NCBI GenBank assembly: GCA_022842165.1
Contig: JALHQC010000005.1
Location: 1-64,000, forward strand
Reading direction: 5' to 3'
Length of the DNA: 64,000 nt
From: a bacterium
GTDB lineage: Bacteria; Pseudomonadota; Alphaproteobacteria; Rhizobiales; Aestuariivirgaceae
The position numbers and the translations under genes are program-made. Below are positions 53,615 to 61,190 of the stretch, in pieces. How positions within the stretch are numbered: the stretch's first letter is position 1; every line of letters starts with the position of its first letter. Below the pieces are notes generated by a model. That model was not told the origin of the DNA. It saw only the letters and a list, made by a program, of their open reading frames with translations, and made no database searches.

Positions 53615-55387
53615 TCAGCTCTGCAGCACTACGCGCTGTTCTTCCCAGCGCGGGGGAAGCGGACAGGCCTTGCGAAGCCGCTCAGGCGTCAGCGTTGCTG
53701 CATGATCACCGGTGACGATGCGTTCCACAATGTCGGGGGCCAGGAAGGCCAGCGTGATCAGGCGGCTGATGTAGGTGCGGTCGACACCGGCAGCCATGCC
53801 AATATCGGTGAGTGAAGAGCTTGAGCCCGACGACAGATCCTCAAACCAGCGTCTTGCCTGCAACACCATGTCGACCAGCTTGGGATCGGGTTCCGGCTGC
53901 TTGCCATTATCAGGTCCCAAGACCAACTTCACCTGTTTGCCGCACCTCAGGAGATGGCTGGGGATCATGATGTCGAGCAGGGCGGCGGAACTGTCACCTT
54001 GGGTCACTGGCTCCAGGCATTTGTTCTGACCCGTGGTCCACTTGCTCTGTGACGGCGGGAGCGCAGAGTCGTCATTGCTCGCTGTGGTGCCACTGATCCC
54101 GAGGCTCACCCGAAGGCCATTGTCAGAGAGAGCAATACTCACCCCGGTCCGCGAAAGGGTAATTCTGCCAATGATCGACCGGATCACAGACCGAGCGGTC
54201 TGATCATTGCTGGCGATGGTCGCAGCAAGACTGGCGGCGGCCACCATGTAATGCGGCAGTTCAGAGAGGGGAACACATGGAGCCAGCCACTCCTGCATCC
54301 TCGATTTGTCCTTCAATCGGTCGGCAATGGCATTCACAACCATGCGGTCAAGATCGCCGGCAGGTACCCTGATGCCAGACGGATCATCCTTCGCATCGCG
54401 AAGCCGTCGCGCAGAGGTATAATAGTGATAACGGATACAGTTTTTCACAGCATGTGTGGGCTGCAAGCGATGACCCTGGGTATCGAAGACGAGCCCCTTC
54501 AAGAGAGCCGGGCTGGCGCGCTTTGCCCGGGCCCCGTCGCCTGGTCCACTCTGCGCCAGTGCAAGCTGAACCGCATCAAACAGGTCCTTGTCGACAATCG
54601 CCTCATGCTGGCCCGGGTTAAGCGCGCCCGCATGACGGATCTGTCCGAGATAGAGTGGGTTCTTGAGCATGTGGCTGATGGCGCCCCGGCCCAGCACCAC
54701 GCCACCCAAGCTGCGGCCATCCTGCAATAGACGTCGGCGTGATCGCACGCCCTCCTGCTGCAACTCGCGCTGCAGAAGATGAACCGAGCACAGGCCGAGA
54801 TAGCGCGTGAACATGTTGCGGACGATCGTTGCTTCTTCCGGCACGATGACGAGCTTCCGGTCTTTCACAGCATATCCAAGCGGCACAGGACCTCCCATCC
54901 AGATGCCCTTCTTCTTTGACGCCGCAACCTTGTCGCGGATGCGCTCGCCTGCCACCTCGCGCTCGAACTGTGCGAAAGACAACAATACGTTGAGGGTCAA
55001 TCGTCCCATGGACGTTGACGTGTTGAACTGCTGGGTGACAGCCACGAAAGAGACGTTGTTTTGATCGAGGATATCGTTCAATTTTGCGAAGTCGGTGAGA
55101 GAGCGCGTGAGGCGATCAATCTTGTAGACGACGATGATGTCGATCTTTCCGGCTGCAACATCGCCGAGCAATTGCTGCACGCCAGGACGGTCCATGTTGC
55201 CGCCGGAGTAGCCGCCGTCCTCGTAGATGGTTGGGAGTTGCATCCAGCCCTCATGCTTCTGACTGGCGATATATGCGGCACAGGCATCGCTCTGTGCCGC
55301 GAGCGAGTTGTAGCTCATGTCGAGGCCCTCCTCGGAGGACTTCCTGACATAGATGGCGCAGCGTTTCACCGGGATGCGCTCAACCAT
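53615..55387 (-). CDS. Large serine recombinase
   Basis: A 590-residue site-specific recombinase. The resolvase domain (1-~150) has the nucleophilic Ser17 in CAIYVRKSSEEG, then KIDIIVVYKIDRLTRSL and FAQFEREVAGERIRDKVAAS. A 'Recombinase' domain follows (PLGYAVKDRKLVIVPEEA), then a zinc-ribbon-like middle and a helical C-terminus. It probably drives integration or excision of this or a related element. The ribosome site is AAGGAG 7 bases before 55387. It overlaps the DUF2924 gene by 8 bases; the DUF3489-DUF2924-recombinase trio recurs in alphaproteobacteria. Confidence 0.9.
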   Translation of the reverse strand: MVERIPVKRCAIYVRKSSEEGLDMSYNSLAAQSDACAAYIASQKHEGWMQLPTIYEDGGYSGGNMDRPGVQQLLGDVAAGKIDIIVVYKIDRLTRSLTDFAKLNDILDQNNVSFVAVTQQFNTSTSMGRLTLNVLLSFAQFEREVAGERIRDKVAASKKKGIWMGGPVPLGYAVKDRKLVIVPEEATIVRNMFTRYLGLCSVHLLQRELQQEGVRSRRRLLQDGRSLGGVVLGRGAISHMLKNPLYLGQIRHAGALNPGQHEAIVDKDLFDAVQLALAQSGPGDGARAKRASPALLKGLVFDTQGHRLQPTHAVKNCIRYHYYTSARRLRDAKDDPSGIRVPAGDLDRMVVNAIADRLKDKSRMQEWLAPCVPLSELPHYMVAAASLAATIASNDQTARSVIRSIIGRITLSRTGVSIALSDNGLRVSLGISGTTASNDDSALPPSQSKWTTGQNKCLEPVTQGDSSAALLDIMIPSHLLRCGKQVKLVLGPDNGKQPEPDPKLVDMVLQARRWFEDLSSGSSSSLTDIGMAAGVDRTYISRLITLAFLAPDIVERIVTGDHAATLTPERLRKACPLPPRWEEQRVVLQS

Positions 55388-55934
55388 CGACTGTCTCCTT
55401 GTCTGAGTTCTTCGATCCATTTTGGTTGATGCCGAAGAAGCGTGGTCCCGATTGATGCATGCCGGTGATCTCCCGAGCGATAACGGACAGGCTGCGGTAG
55501 ACTGTCCCGCGATAGACGAACTGACCGGTCTCGATGGCGATGACCTCATGGGTAACACCCTTCCATTCGCGCAGGAAGCGTGTGCCTGTCTTCACGGACG
55601 CAGGTGAAGCGAGGCGGCCACGAACTGCCTTTGCTCCAGCAGGCTTCTTCTCCAGGGCCTTGAGCCGGAGCCTTGTCTGTCTGTTCAGTCCGCCCAGCAT
55701 CCGTTCCTGCAGGTGGAAGGCAAGTGCGCGCTTGAGGAACTCGGACCCCAGGCGGGCAGGGGCCTCTGCTCCATAGATGTCCCGCCACCGCTGCCGGAGG
55801 GCGGCGATACGCAGTTGCTCGATGGCAGCAATCTCCGCATCAATATTGGCAACGGCATTCTCAACGGGGACTGAAACCGTAGTCGGCCCGCGAGGGCCGA
55901 CCCGATCCACATACTGCAACGCAGCGTCGGTCAT
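55380..55934 (-). CDS. DUF2924 protein
   Basis: A 184-residue basic protein with 'AALRQRWRDIYGAEAPARLG' and 'FLREWKGVTHEVIAIETGQF', the hallmarks of DUF2924, ending in 'GPRFFGI' and a Lys-rich tail. The family always accompanies large serine recombinases and may be a DNA-binding accessory (recombination directionality or target choice); its role is unproved. It overlaps both neighbours: 4 bases with the DUF3489 gene (ATGA) and 8 with the recombinase. Confidence 0.85.
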   Translation of the reverse strand: MTDAALQYVDRVGPRGPTTVSVPVENAVANIDAEIAAIEQLRIAALRQRWRDIYGAEAPARLGSEFLKRALAFHLQERMLGGLNRQTRLRLKALEKKPAGAKAVRGRLASPASVKTGTRFLREWKGVTHEVIAIETGQFVYRGTVYRSLSVIAREITGMHQSGPRFFGINQNGSKNSDKETVDG

Positions 55935-56182
55935 GCTGCTTCCTCAAGTCGGTAGCGGCGTGTGCCGCTCTCGTCCTGTTTACTCTGCACCGAACGGCCC
56001 TGCTTCTTCAGGTGTCCGGACATGAAGCCTCGGACACTGTGGGCCTGCCAGCCGGTCACCTTCATGATCTCGGCGATCGAGGCGCCATCTGCACGGCCCA
56101 GCAGGCCCATGATCTGCTCTACCTTGGTCTTCGCCTTAGATGTCTTGGCCTTCCTTGCCTTCGTCTTGCCCGGCTTGCTCAT
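55931..56182 (-). CDS. DUF3489 protein
   Basis: An 83-residue highly basic protein: a Lys-rich N-terminal tail (KTKARKAKTSKAKTK), then a winged-helix-like core 'VEQIMGLLGRADGASIAEIM', KVTGWQAHSVRGFMSGHL and RRYRLEE. It looks like a small DNA-binding regulator or accessory factor. It is first in the recombinase trio, with AAGGAG 7 bases before its ATG. Confidence 0.85.
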   Translation of the reverse strand: MSKPGKTKARKAKTSKAKTKVEQIMGLLGRADGASIAEIMKVTGWQAHSVRGFMSGHLKKQGRSVQSKQDESGTRRYRLEEAA

Positions 56183-56279
56183 GGTGGTGCTCCTTAGCTA
56201 TAGGGCCAGCCATTCTGGCCCTTGCATCACCCCAAGCCCCGCAATCGCACGAGGCTGTCGGCATTTCCTGTGGGACCTA

Positions 56280-56522
56280 TCGGTTGGCCCCTTTCATGGC
56301 GCTACCAATGCTTCCTTTGCGGTGGAAGTCGAATGGTTTCTGCAAGATCGTGCGGGAGTTTTGGCCAACAACGCCGGCATCGAAGATCTCGACGATCTTC
56401 GAGAAGTCGAAGAGCGACCTGGTTAGCCGGTCGATCTTGTAGACGACGACCACGTCGATCTTCTTATGCCTGCGCCACGAGCGGTCCTGCCAGAGGAAGG
56501 TGTCGGCGCTCGACAGCCACAA
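56280..56522 (-). pseudogene. Serine recombinase remnant (left of TIR operon)
   Basis: A fragment that reads KIDVVVVYKIDRLTRSL, nearly identical to the intact recombinase segment KIDIIVVYKIDRLTRSL, followed by FDFSKIVEIFD and then unrelated sequence. It lacks the catalytic N-terminus and the rest of the protein. It is on the same strand as the intact gene, about 0.9 kb away. Confidence 0.8.
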
Positions 56523-56597
56523 GTGGGCCTGCCTCGTGATAAGGCCATAGTCGACCCTGCTGACTGCGTTTGATCAAGGTGTGGAAATCATAATCTG

Positions 56598-56623
56598 CGA
56601 CAGGTCAAGCTCTCGACCTGTCG
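56598..56623. promoter_or_regulatory. Inverted repeat in the leader of the TIR operon
   Basis: CGACAGGTC and GACCTGTCG form a perfect 9-bp inverted repeat with an 8-base loop, 25 bases before the first TIR start codon. It may be an operator or an RNA hairpin. The flanking ATAATCTGCGACAG resembles a sequence upstream of the UDG gene (about 60465). Confidence 0.5.
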
Positions 56624-56648
56624 TCGCGGATGCCGTAATCCACAGAGT

Positions 56649-57188
56649 ATGACTAGCTCATTCTTTGGATCAGGACTTCACATCCAGGCGGCGCTTAAGC
56701 GCAAGGTGTTCCTCAGTTATCACCATGGTGGCGATCAAGCCTATTACAACTCATTCTCACAAGGGTTTCATGACACCTATGACGTGATCACGGACAACTC
56801 GCTTGAGCGCGAGATCGACAGCGAAGACGTCGACTACGTTATGAGAAGGATTCGAGAGAACTACATCACTGGCAGTTCTTGCACAATCGTCCTTGTCGGG
56901 AGGGAGACGCACGCGCGAAAGTATGTCGATTGGGAGATTAAAGCGACGCTTGACGCGGGTCATGGCTTGATCGGCGTTCGCCTGCCGACGGCCCCAGTGA
57001 CTTCGCAAAACACAGTGGTCGTGCCAGAACGCCTGCACGACAATATCCAATCGGGCTACGCGCTCTGGATAACATGGGCTGATGTGACAGACAGTCCCCA
57101 TTCGTGCAAGACTTATATCGAGACCGCGAACGCGACAGACCGGCGTTTGATTGTCAATTCGCGTGCGCGCCGACTTCGAAACGGCTGA
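56649..57188 (+). CDS. TIR-like protein of the DUF1863/MTH538 (ThsB-like) type
   Basis: A 179-residue protein. After a short N-terminal tail it has KRKVFLSYHHGGDQAYYNSF (first strand and helix), then SSCTIVLVGRETHARKYVDWE, matching the MTH538/DUF1863 TIR-like family that includes ThsB of the Thoeris anti-phage system (there VLIGSQTF...WVRYEI). Glu96 in VDWEI is the likely catalytic-site glutamate. Activity would be NAD cleavage or cyclisation to a signal nucleotide. It is first of a four-gene operon; the next gene starts 3 bases later. The ribosome site is weak. Confidence 0.8.
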   Translation: MTSSFFGSGLHIQAALKRKVFLSYHHGGDQAYYNSFSQGFHDTYDVITDNSLEREIDSEDVDYVMRRIRENYITGSSCTIVLVGRETHARKYVDWEIKATLDAGHGLIGVRLPTAPVTSQNTVVVPERLHDNIQSGYALWITWADVTDSPHSCKTYIETANATDRRLIVNSRARRLRNG

Positions 57189-57191
57189 CCA

Positions 57192-58379
57192 ATGTCGCTA
57201 CCGACCCGGCCCTTCCTGATCGTTTACATAGTCCGGCACCCCGGTTTCAAGGCCGGGCAAAGCGTTGCCGAGGCGCTGTACGAGCACTTTCGCCGCAAGC
57301 TGTTCGAAAATGTCGCCGGTGGGACTGGGTTAAGCGTCATTTATCGGTATTTGCCGCCTGCCGGAGCAGCCGCGCCATTGCCGATCGACTTCAACGAGGG
57401 CGAGACTGCCGCGGTGGTCGTCCTATTCGATGAGGCATTTGCGGGCGACGGCGCCTACATGGACTGGCTTAAAGACACGGCCGCTCGGGCGGACGCGAAC
57501 GGTCTTGGGACCCGCGTCTTCCCGGTCGCCATGGATGGCGCGCTGACAAAGTCAGGAATGGTCGAGCAAGCGGTCCGCTGGGACAAGTGGGACGGCGTGG
57601 ACGAAGCAGGCCGCAGGCGACGGCTGATCTCGGCGTTGACCTATCAGTTCGCACGCATGTTGCGCACTTATCTCGAGCGACTGCGGCACCCGGCCGACGA
57701 GGATGAGGCGCTCGAAGGCTATCTGAAGAAGGTCCAGGTGTTTTTGAGCCACTCTAAGCGGGATAATGACGGCGAGCGGATCGCAAAGAAGATCAGGCAA
57801 GCGCTGTTTGACGGTGACGGCCTCTCAAGCTTCTTTGACGTTCACGATATCGCGCCTGGCCTCCGGTTCGACAAGGTCATCCTGAACCAGGTCCGGGTGA
57901 GCGCGGTAGTTGCCATCCACACGGATAGCTTCTCGTCGCGTGAGTGGTGTCGCCGTGAGATAATCGAAGCCAAGCGAGCGAGCGTTCCGCTGGTCGTCGC
58001 GAATTGCCTGGTCGACCGCGATGAGCGCGGATTTCCGTACATGGGCAACGTGCCCGTAGTGCGCATGGACCCGGCTCTCGTGGACCGGATAGAGGATGTA
58101 ATCGGTCTTCTCCTGGACGAGGTGTTCAAGGACTTCCTCTGGCGTAGCAGGGTCGAACTCGTTCGAGCTAAGGCCGGCAAGCGCGTCCGATTCCTGCCGC
58201 GTCCGCCCGAACTGATCTCGCTTGCGGGGCTCGACCGTGCGGTGGAGGCGCAGACCATCTTGGTCTACCCCGATCCTCCCCTCGGCGCAGAGGAGCAGCG
58301 CTTGTTCGAGGAAATTGCGCCCGACGTACGACTCCGCAGCCTTACGGAATGGGTCGCCGAGGCGGAGGCCACGACATGA
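57192..58379 (+). CDS. Double TIR-domain protein
   Basis: A 395-residue protein. Residues ~181-310 form a canonical TIR domain: VQVFLSHSKRDNDGERIAKK, 'SSFFDVHDIAPGLRFDKVIL', and EWCRREIIEAKRASVPLV, with the WxxxE glutamate at residue 256. Residues ~8-160 look like a diverged, possibly inactive TIR fold (FLIVYIVRHPGFKAGQSVAE, AAVVVLFDEAF, TRVFPVAMDG). A C-terminal ~80-residue domain of unknown type ends the chain (RVRFLPRPPELISLAGLD). One domain may sense and the other signal. It lies between the ThsB-like gene and the SLOG gene, overlapping the latter by 4 bases. Confidence 0.78.
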   Translation: MSLPTRPFLIVYIVRHPGFKAGQSVAEALYEHFRRKLFENVAGGTGLSVIYRYLPPAGAAAPLPIDFNEGETAAVVVLFDEAFAGDGAYMDWLKDTAARADANGLGTRVFPVAMDGALTKSGMVEQAVRWDKWDGVDEAGRRRRLISALTYQFARMLRTYLERLRHPADEDEALEGYLKKVQVFLSHSKRDNDGERIAKKIRQALFDGDGLSSFFDVHDIAPGLRFDKVILNQVRVSAVVAIHTDSFSSREWCRREIIEAKRASVPLVVANCLVDRDERGFPYMGNVPVVRMDPALVDRIEDVIGLLLDEVFKDFLWRSRVELVRAKAGKRVRFLPRPPELISLAGLDRAVEAQTILVYPDPPLGAEEQRLFEEIAPDVRLRSLTEWVAEAEATT

Positions 58380-59203
58380 CCTACCAGGAACCGCTCAGCC
58401 AGAAGGCGATCGCCATTGCTATTTCCGAGAGCCGGGACATGGCGGAGTTAGGTCTCGGGCCCGAGCATCTTCGCGATGCAATGTCCGAGATTGCCCGTCA
58501 CTTACTCGCGATGGGCGCGCGACTGGTTTACGGGGGTGATCTACGCGCCAATGGGTTTACCGAGCTCCTTTTCGAGCTCGTGGCGCGCTATCGTCGCGAC
58601 GCTGATGTCGGCGACCCGCGACCTGCCGTGATCAACTATCTGGCATGGCCGATTATCGTCTCGAAGCCTGCAGCTGAGATGCGTGGCCTGGTCGATGAGC
58701 TCGCTGGCCTCGTCGAGCTTCACTTCCTCGACCGAAGTGGAGGGGACCTAGCCCCCGCGGTACTGGACGACGCCGAGCGCCCCGCGGTGACAAACGCCGA
58801 TTGGGCAATCGCATTGACCGCGATGCGCAACGTCCTCACCCGCGTCAGCGATGCACGAGTAGTGCTCGGCGGGAGGACCGAGGGCTACAAGGGCAGGATG
58901 CCAGGGATCGCCGAGGAGGCGTTGACCGCACTTACCGCAGGCCAGCCCCTGTTCCTGCTCGGCGGGTTTGGTGGATGCGCAAGAGACATCGCCGTCGCGC
59001 TGAAGCTTCTCCCGCCGCCGGCGAACTTTGCTGCTTGGGCCGAATGGAAGGCGTTCGAGTCGTTTGACAACCGAGCACTCCGCAATGGCTTAACGGTTGA
59101 AGAGAATTCGACGCTGGTGCGGACGGTCCATGTCGACGAGGCGGTTGCGCTAATCCTGCGTGGCCTGCTCCGCCTCGCGAAGCCCGCGCAGGAGAATGCG
59201 TGA
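58376..59203 (+). CDS. SLOG-domain (Rossmann-like nucleotide sensor) protein
   Basis: A 275-residue protein with SLOG/LOG-superfamily features: ARLVYGGDLRANGFTELLFE (residues 49-68), a strand plus GGRTEGYKGRMPGIAEEALT (165-184) and LFLLGGFGGCARDIAVALK (192-210). SLOG domains bind nucleotide-derived ligands such as cyclic or linear ADP-ribose. In Thoeris the SLOG part of ThsA senses the TIR product. Here no SIR2 or other effector domain is fused, so it may be the sensor or itself an enzyme. It has GGAGG 7 bases before the ATG and overlaps both neighbours (ATGA at its start, TGATG at its end). Confidence 0.78.
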   Translation: MTYQEPLSQKAIAIAISESRDMAELGLGPEHLRDAMSEIARHLLAMGARLVYGGDLRANGFTELLFELVARYRRDADVGDPRPAVINYLAWPIIVSKPAAEMRGLVDELAGLVELHFLDRSGGDLAPAVLDDAERPAVTNADWAIALTAMRNVLTRVSDARVVLGGRTEGYKGRMPGIAEEALTALTAGQPLFLLGGFGGCARDIAVALKLLPPPANFAAWAEWKAFESFDNRALRNGLTVEENSTLVRTVHVDEAVALILRGLLRLAKPAQENA

Positions 59204-59784
59204 TGGCGTTACTCACGGAGGCGGAAGTGGTGGCCCGTGCCGGGCAAATGACGAAGCTGCGCAAGAGCACCGCTTCCCAGATCCTGACCGAGACCGCAGC
59301 GGCTGATGCGACTTTCGACGTATTCTTGAGTCACTCCTCCAATGAGCCCGAGACGATCCTTTTGGGGATCAAGGGATATCTGGAGGATGCGGGATTGAGC
59401 GTCTACGTCGACCGTTACACCGACCCTCAGCTGTCGCCAGAGGAGGTTACGTTCGACACCGCGGAGATACTGCGCGGGCGTCTGCGCGCCTCCAAGTCGC
59501 TGCTGTATGTGTACAGCCGCTACTCGAAGCTGTCTCGTTGGATGCCTTGGGAGCTCGGCTTCATGGACGGTGCGGGCGGTCGCATCGGCATCGCGCCTGT
59601 GGTGGATACGGCGCGTGATTTTTTTGATGGCGAGCAGTATCTCGGTCTCTACCCTTATCTCGACCGGGCTACGATTCAAGGGGGGAACAAGTGGGTCCTC
59701 TGGATTAATCGCGGCGCGAGTGAATACGCGAATTTCCCTTCCTGGGTCCGGAAAAAGTCGGAGATCACGAAGCGAGCGGGGTGA
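59203..59784 (+). CDS. TIR-domain protein (third TIR of the operon)
   Basis: A 193-residue protein. A ~35-residue helical N-terminus precedes a TIR domain: ATFDVFLSHSSNEPETIL, 'GLSVYVDRYTDPQLSPEEVT', and 'KSLLYVYSRYSKLSRWMPWE' then LGFMDG, with the WxxxE motif at W113-E117. The glutamate is the usual catalytic residue of TIR NADases. ATG 59203 overlaps the SLOG stop and has GGAG 8 bases upstream; the GTG at 59200 is less likely. It ends the four-gene operon. Confidence 0.82.
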   Translation: MALLTEAEVVARAGQMTKLRKSTASQILTETAAADATFDVFLSHSSNEPETILLGIKGYLEDAGLSVYVDRYTDPQLSPEEVTFDTAEILRGRLRASKSLLYVYSRYSKLSRWMPWELGFMDGAGGRIGIAPVVDTARDFFDGEQYLGLYPYLDRATIQGGNKWVLWINRGASEYANFPSWVRKKSEITKRAG

Positions 59785-59891
59785 GACGTCGCAGACGATG
59801 GTTGCGGGCGGCGTTTCCGTCGGCTTCGGCGCACTTCGGCGTCCGTTAGCCCACCGTATCCAGTTGAGTTGGAGTAACTTAAGTCTGTCAA

Positions 59892-60254
59892 TCACCTAGT
59901 CGATAACGGTAAGGCCATCGCACGCCGCAGCAGGTCGGCCCAGAGCAGGGCAGGGGCGTTTCGGCCGACCAGCTCCCGCCAGCGAATCTGCACACTGGAA
60001 TGATCGAGGTGTTCCAAGGTAACGAGGATATCGACCAAACTGGAGCTCCCTGACTTTGCAAGACAGTGATCCCCGGCGGGCGACACGCCGACAGTCCACA
60101 CGCCCTTCTTGGAGGCAGCAATCTCGTCGCAAACCCGCTGGACAGTTACCTCTCGCTCGAATTGAGCGAAAAACAACACCACCTTGAGGGTAAACTGCCT
60201 TACAATGAAGCCGCGTCCCGTCGCTTCTCTGCTACTCGGGTCACCTAGCAGCAA
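59892..60254 (-). pseudogene. Recombinase/DUF2924 remnant (right of TIR operon)
   Basis: A fragment that begins with recombinase-like TLKVVLFFAQFEREV and EIAASKKGVWTVG (compare FAQFEREVAGERIRD and VAASKKKGIW of the intact gene). It then runs into SVQIRWRELVGRNAPALLW and LLRRAMALPL, the N-terminal half of a DUF2924 protein. It has no ribosome site and a mixed order, so it is a rearranged relic. Together with the fragment at 56280 it brackets the TIR operon. Confidence 0.75.
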
Positions 60255-60309
60255 CTCGTTGGAATGCTAACTGGCACCAAGGCGCCTCAGAACTCGGCAG
60301 CGTTCAATT

Positions 60310-60367
60310 GGTATGACTATTGTTCATGGATCAAGACTGATGTTTATAGATCAGCGGTATGACTATT
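60310..60367. repeat. 12-base direct repeat in AT-rich gap before the UDG gene
   Basis: GGTATGACTATT occurs at 60310-60321 and 60356-60367. The surrounding gap (60255-60512) is AT-rich with no gene. The element TATAGTCTGCGACAGTTC near 60464 resembles the TIR operon leader. This could be a promoter or insertion footprint. Confidence 0.4.
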
Positions 60368-60512
60368 CCAATGTCAGTTTTCGGAACGCTGCAATGCCCG
60401 ATTCCTTCGCTAGCAGCTTTGTGTCATAGATTGGGTTGGCACAAGATCTGCGTCGGAGCAGTATAGTCTGCGACAGTTCGTACCCTAATTTGCCAGATCG
60501 GAGATTGATCGC

Positions 60513-61187
60513 ATGAACGTTGATGAATTCCTTGATGATCTTTCAAGCCTCAGATTTCCTCACGCCTTTAACCCTTACGCTGAGAAATGCGCCGTTCACG
60601 ACGTTGACGAGGCCCCAACTATCCGGCGCAAGAACCTAGAGGCAATACTCCTTGCAGCGACAACGAACGGAATCGATTCTATCTGGATCGGTCGTGATCT
60701 CGGCTATCGAGGGGGAAGGCGAACTGGACTCCCTCTGACAGACGAGGCCCATTTATCATCCCATGCTGCGATCTTCGGATGCAGTTCGCTTTCCCGCGCG
60801 ACAAAAGGGCCATTGGTTGCGGAGCGCACCGCGACAATTATCTGGCGCATGCTGGAAGGTATTGGGCGTCCCGTGTTCCTATGGAACGTGTTTCCCCTCC
60901 ATCCCCATGCCCATGGAGATCCCCTTTCTAATCGATGCCATACAAGGGCGGAGCGCCAGGCTTGCAAGGGCCTGCTGGTATGGCTCCTTCAGACTTTGAA
61001 CCCACGGCATGTTGTTGCCATCGGCAGGGATGCGCAAAACTCGTTGGCAGACTTGGACATTACCGCAGTTGGAGTGAGACACCCAAGTTATGGAGGGCAG
61101 ACCGAGTTCATTACTGAAATTGCTACACTCTACAAGCTGCCGGTCACCAGACGTGACAGCCCGCAACTGTCGCTGTCGCTCACGTAG
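60513..61187 (+). CDS. Uracil-DNA glycosylase superfamily-like protein
   Basis: A 224-residue protein. 'SIWIGRDLGYRGGRRTGLPL' near residue 56, FLWNVFPLHPHAHGDPLSNR near 122 and HVVAIGRDAQNSL, then GVRHPSYGGQTEF near the C-terminus, fit the UDG fold (the last His-Pro motif corresponds to the second active-site loop). It lacks the cysteines of iron-sulfur UDGs. Members of this subgroup occur in defence islands, where they may remove modified bases. It ends 3 bases before the convergent MazG-like gene. Confidence 0.72.
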   Translation: MNVDEFLDDLSSLRFPHAFNPYAEKCAVHDVDEAPTIRRKNLEAILLAATTNGIDSIWIGRDLGYRGGRRTGLPLTDEAHLSSHAAIFGCSSLSRATKGPLVAERTATIIWRMLEGIGRPVFLWNVFPLHPHAHGDPLSNRCHTRAERQACKGLLVWLLQTLNPRHVVAIGRDAQNSLADLDITAVGVRHPSYGGQTEFITEIATLYKLPVTRRDSPQLSLSLT

Positions 61188-61190
61188 AAC

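Noticed and set aside
56649-59784. Canonical Thoeris (thsA/thsB) annotation
   Set aside because: No SIR2-containing ThsA is present; only a stand-alone SLOG protein and extra TIR genes, so calling it Thoeris would overstate the match.
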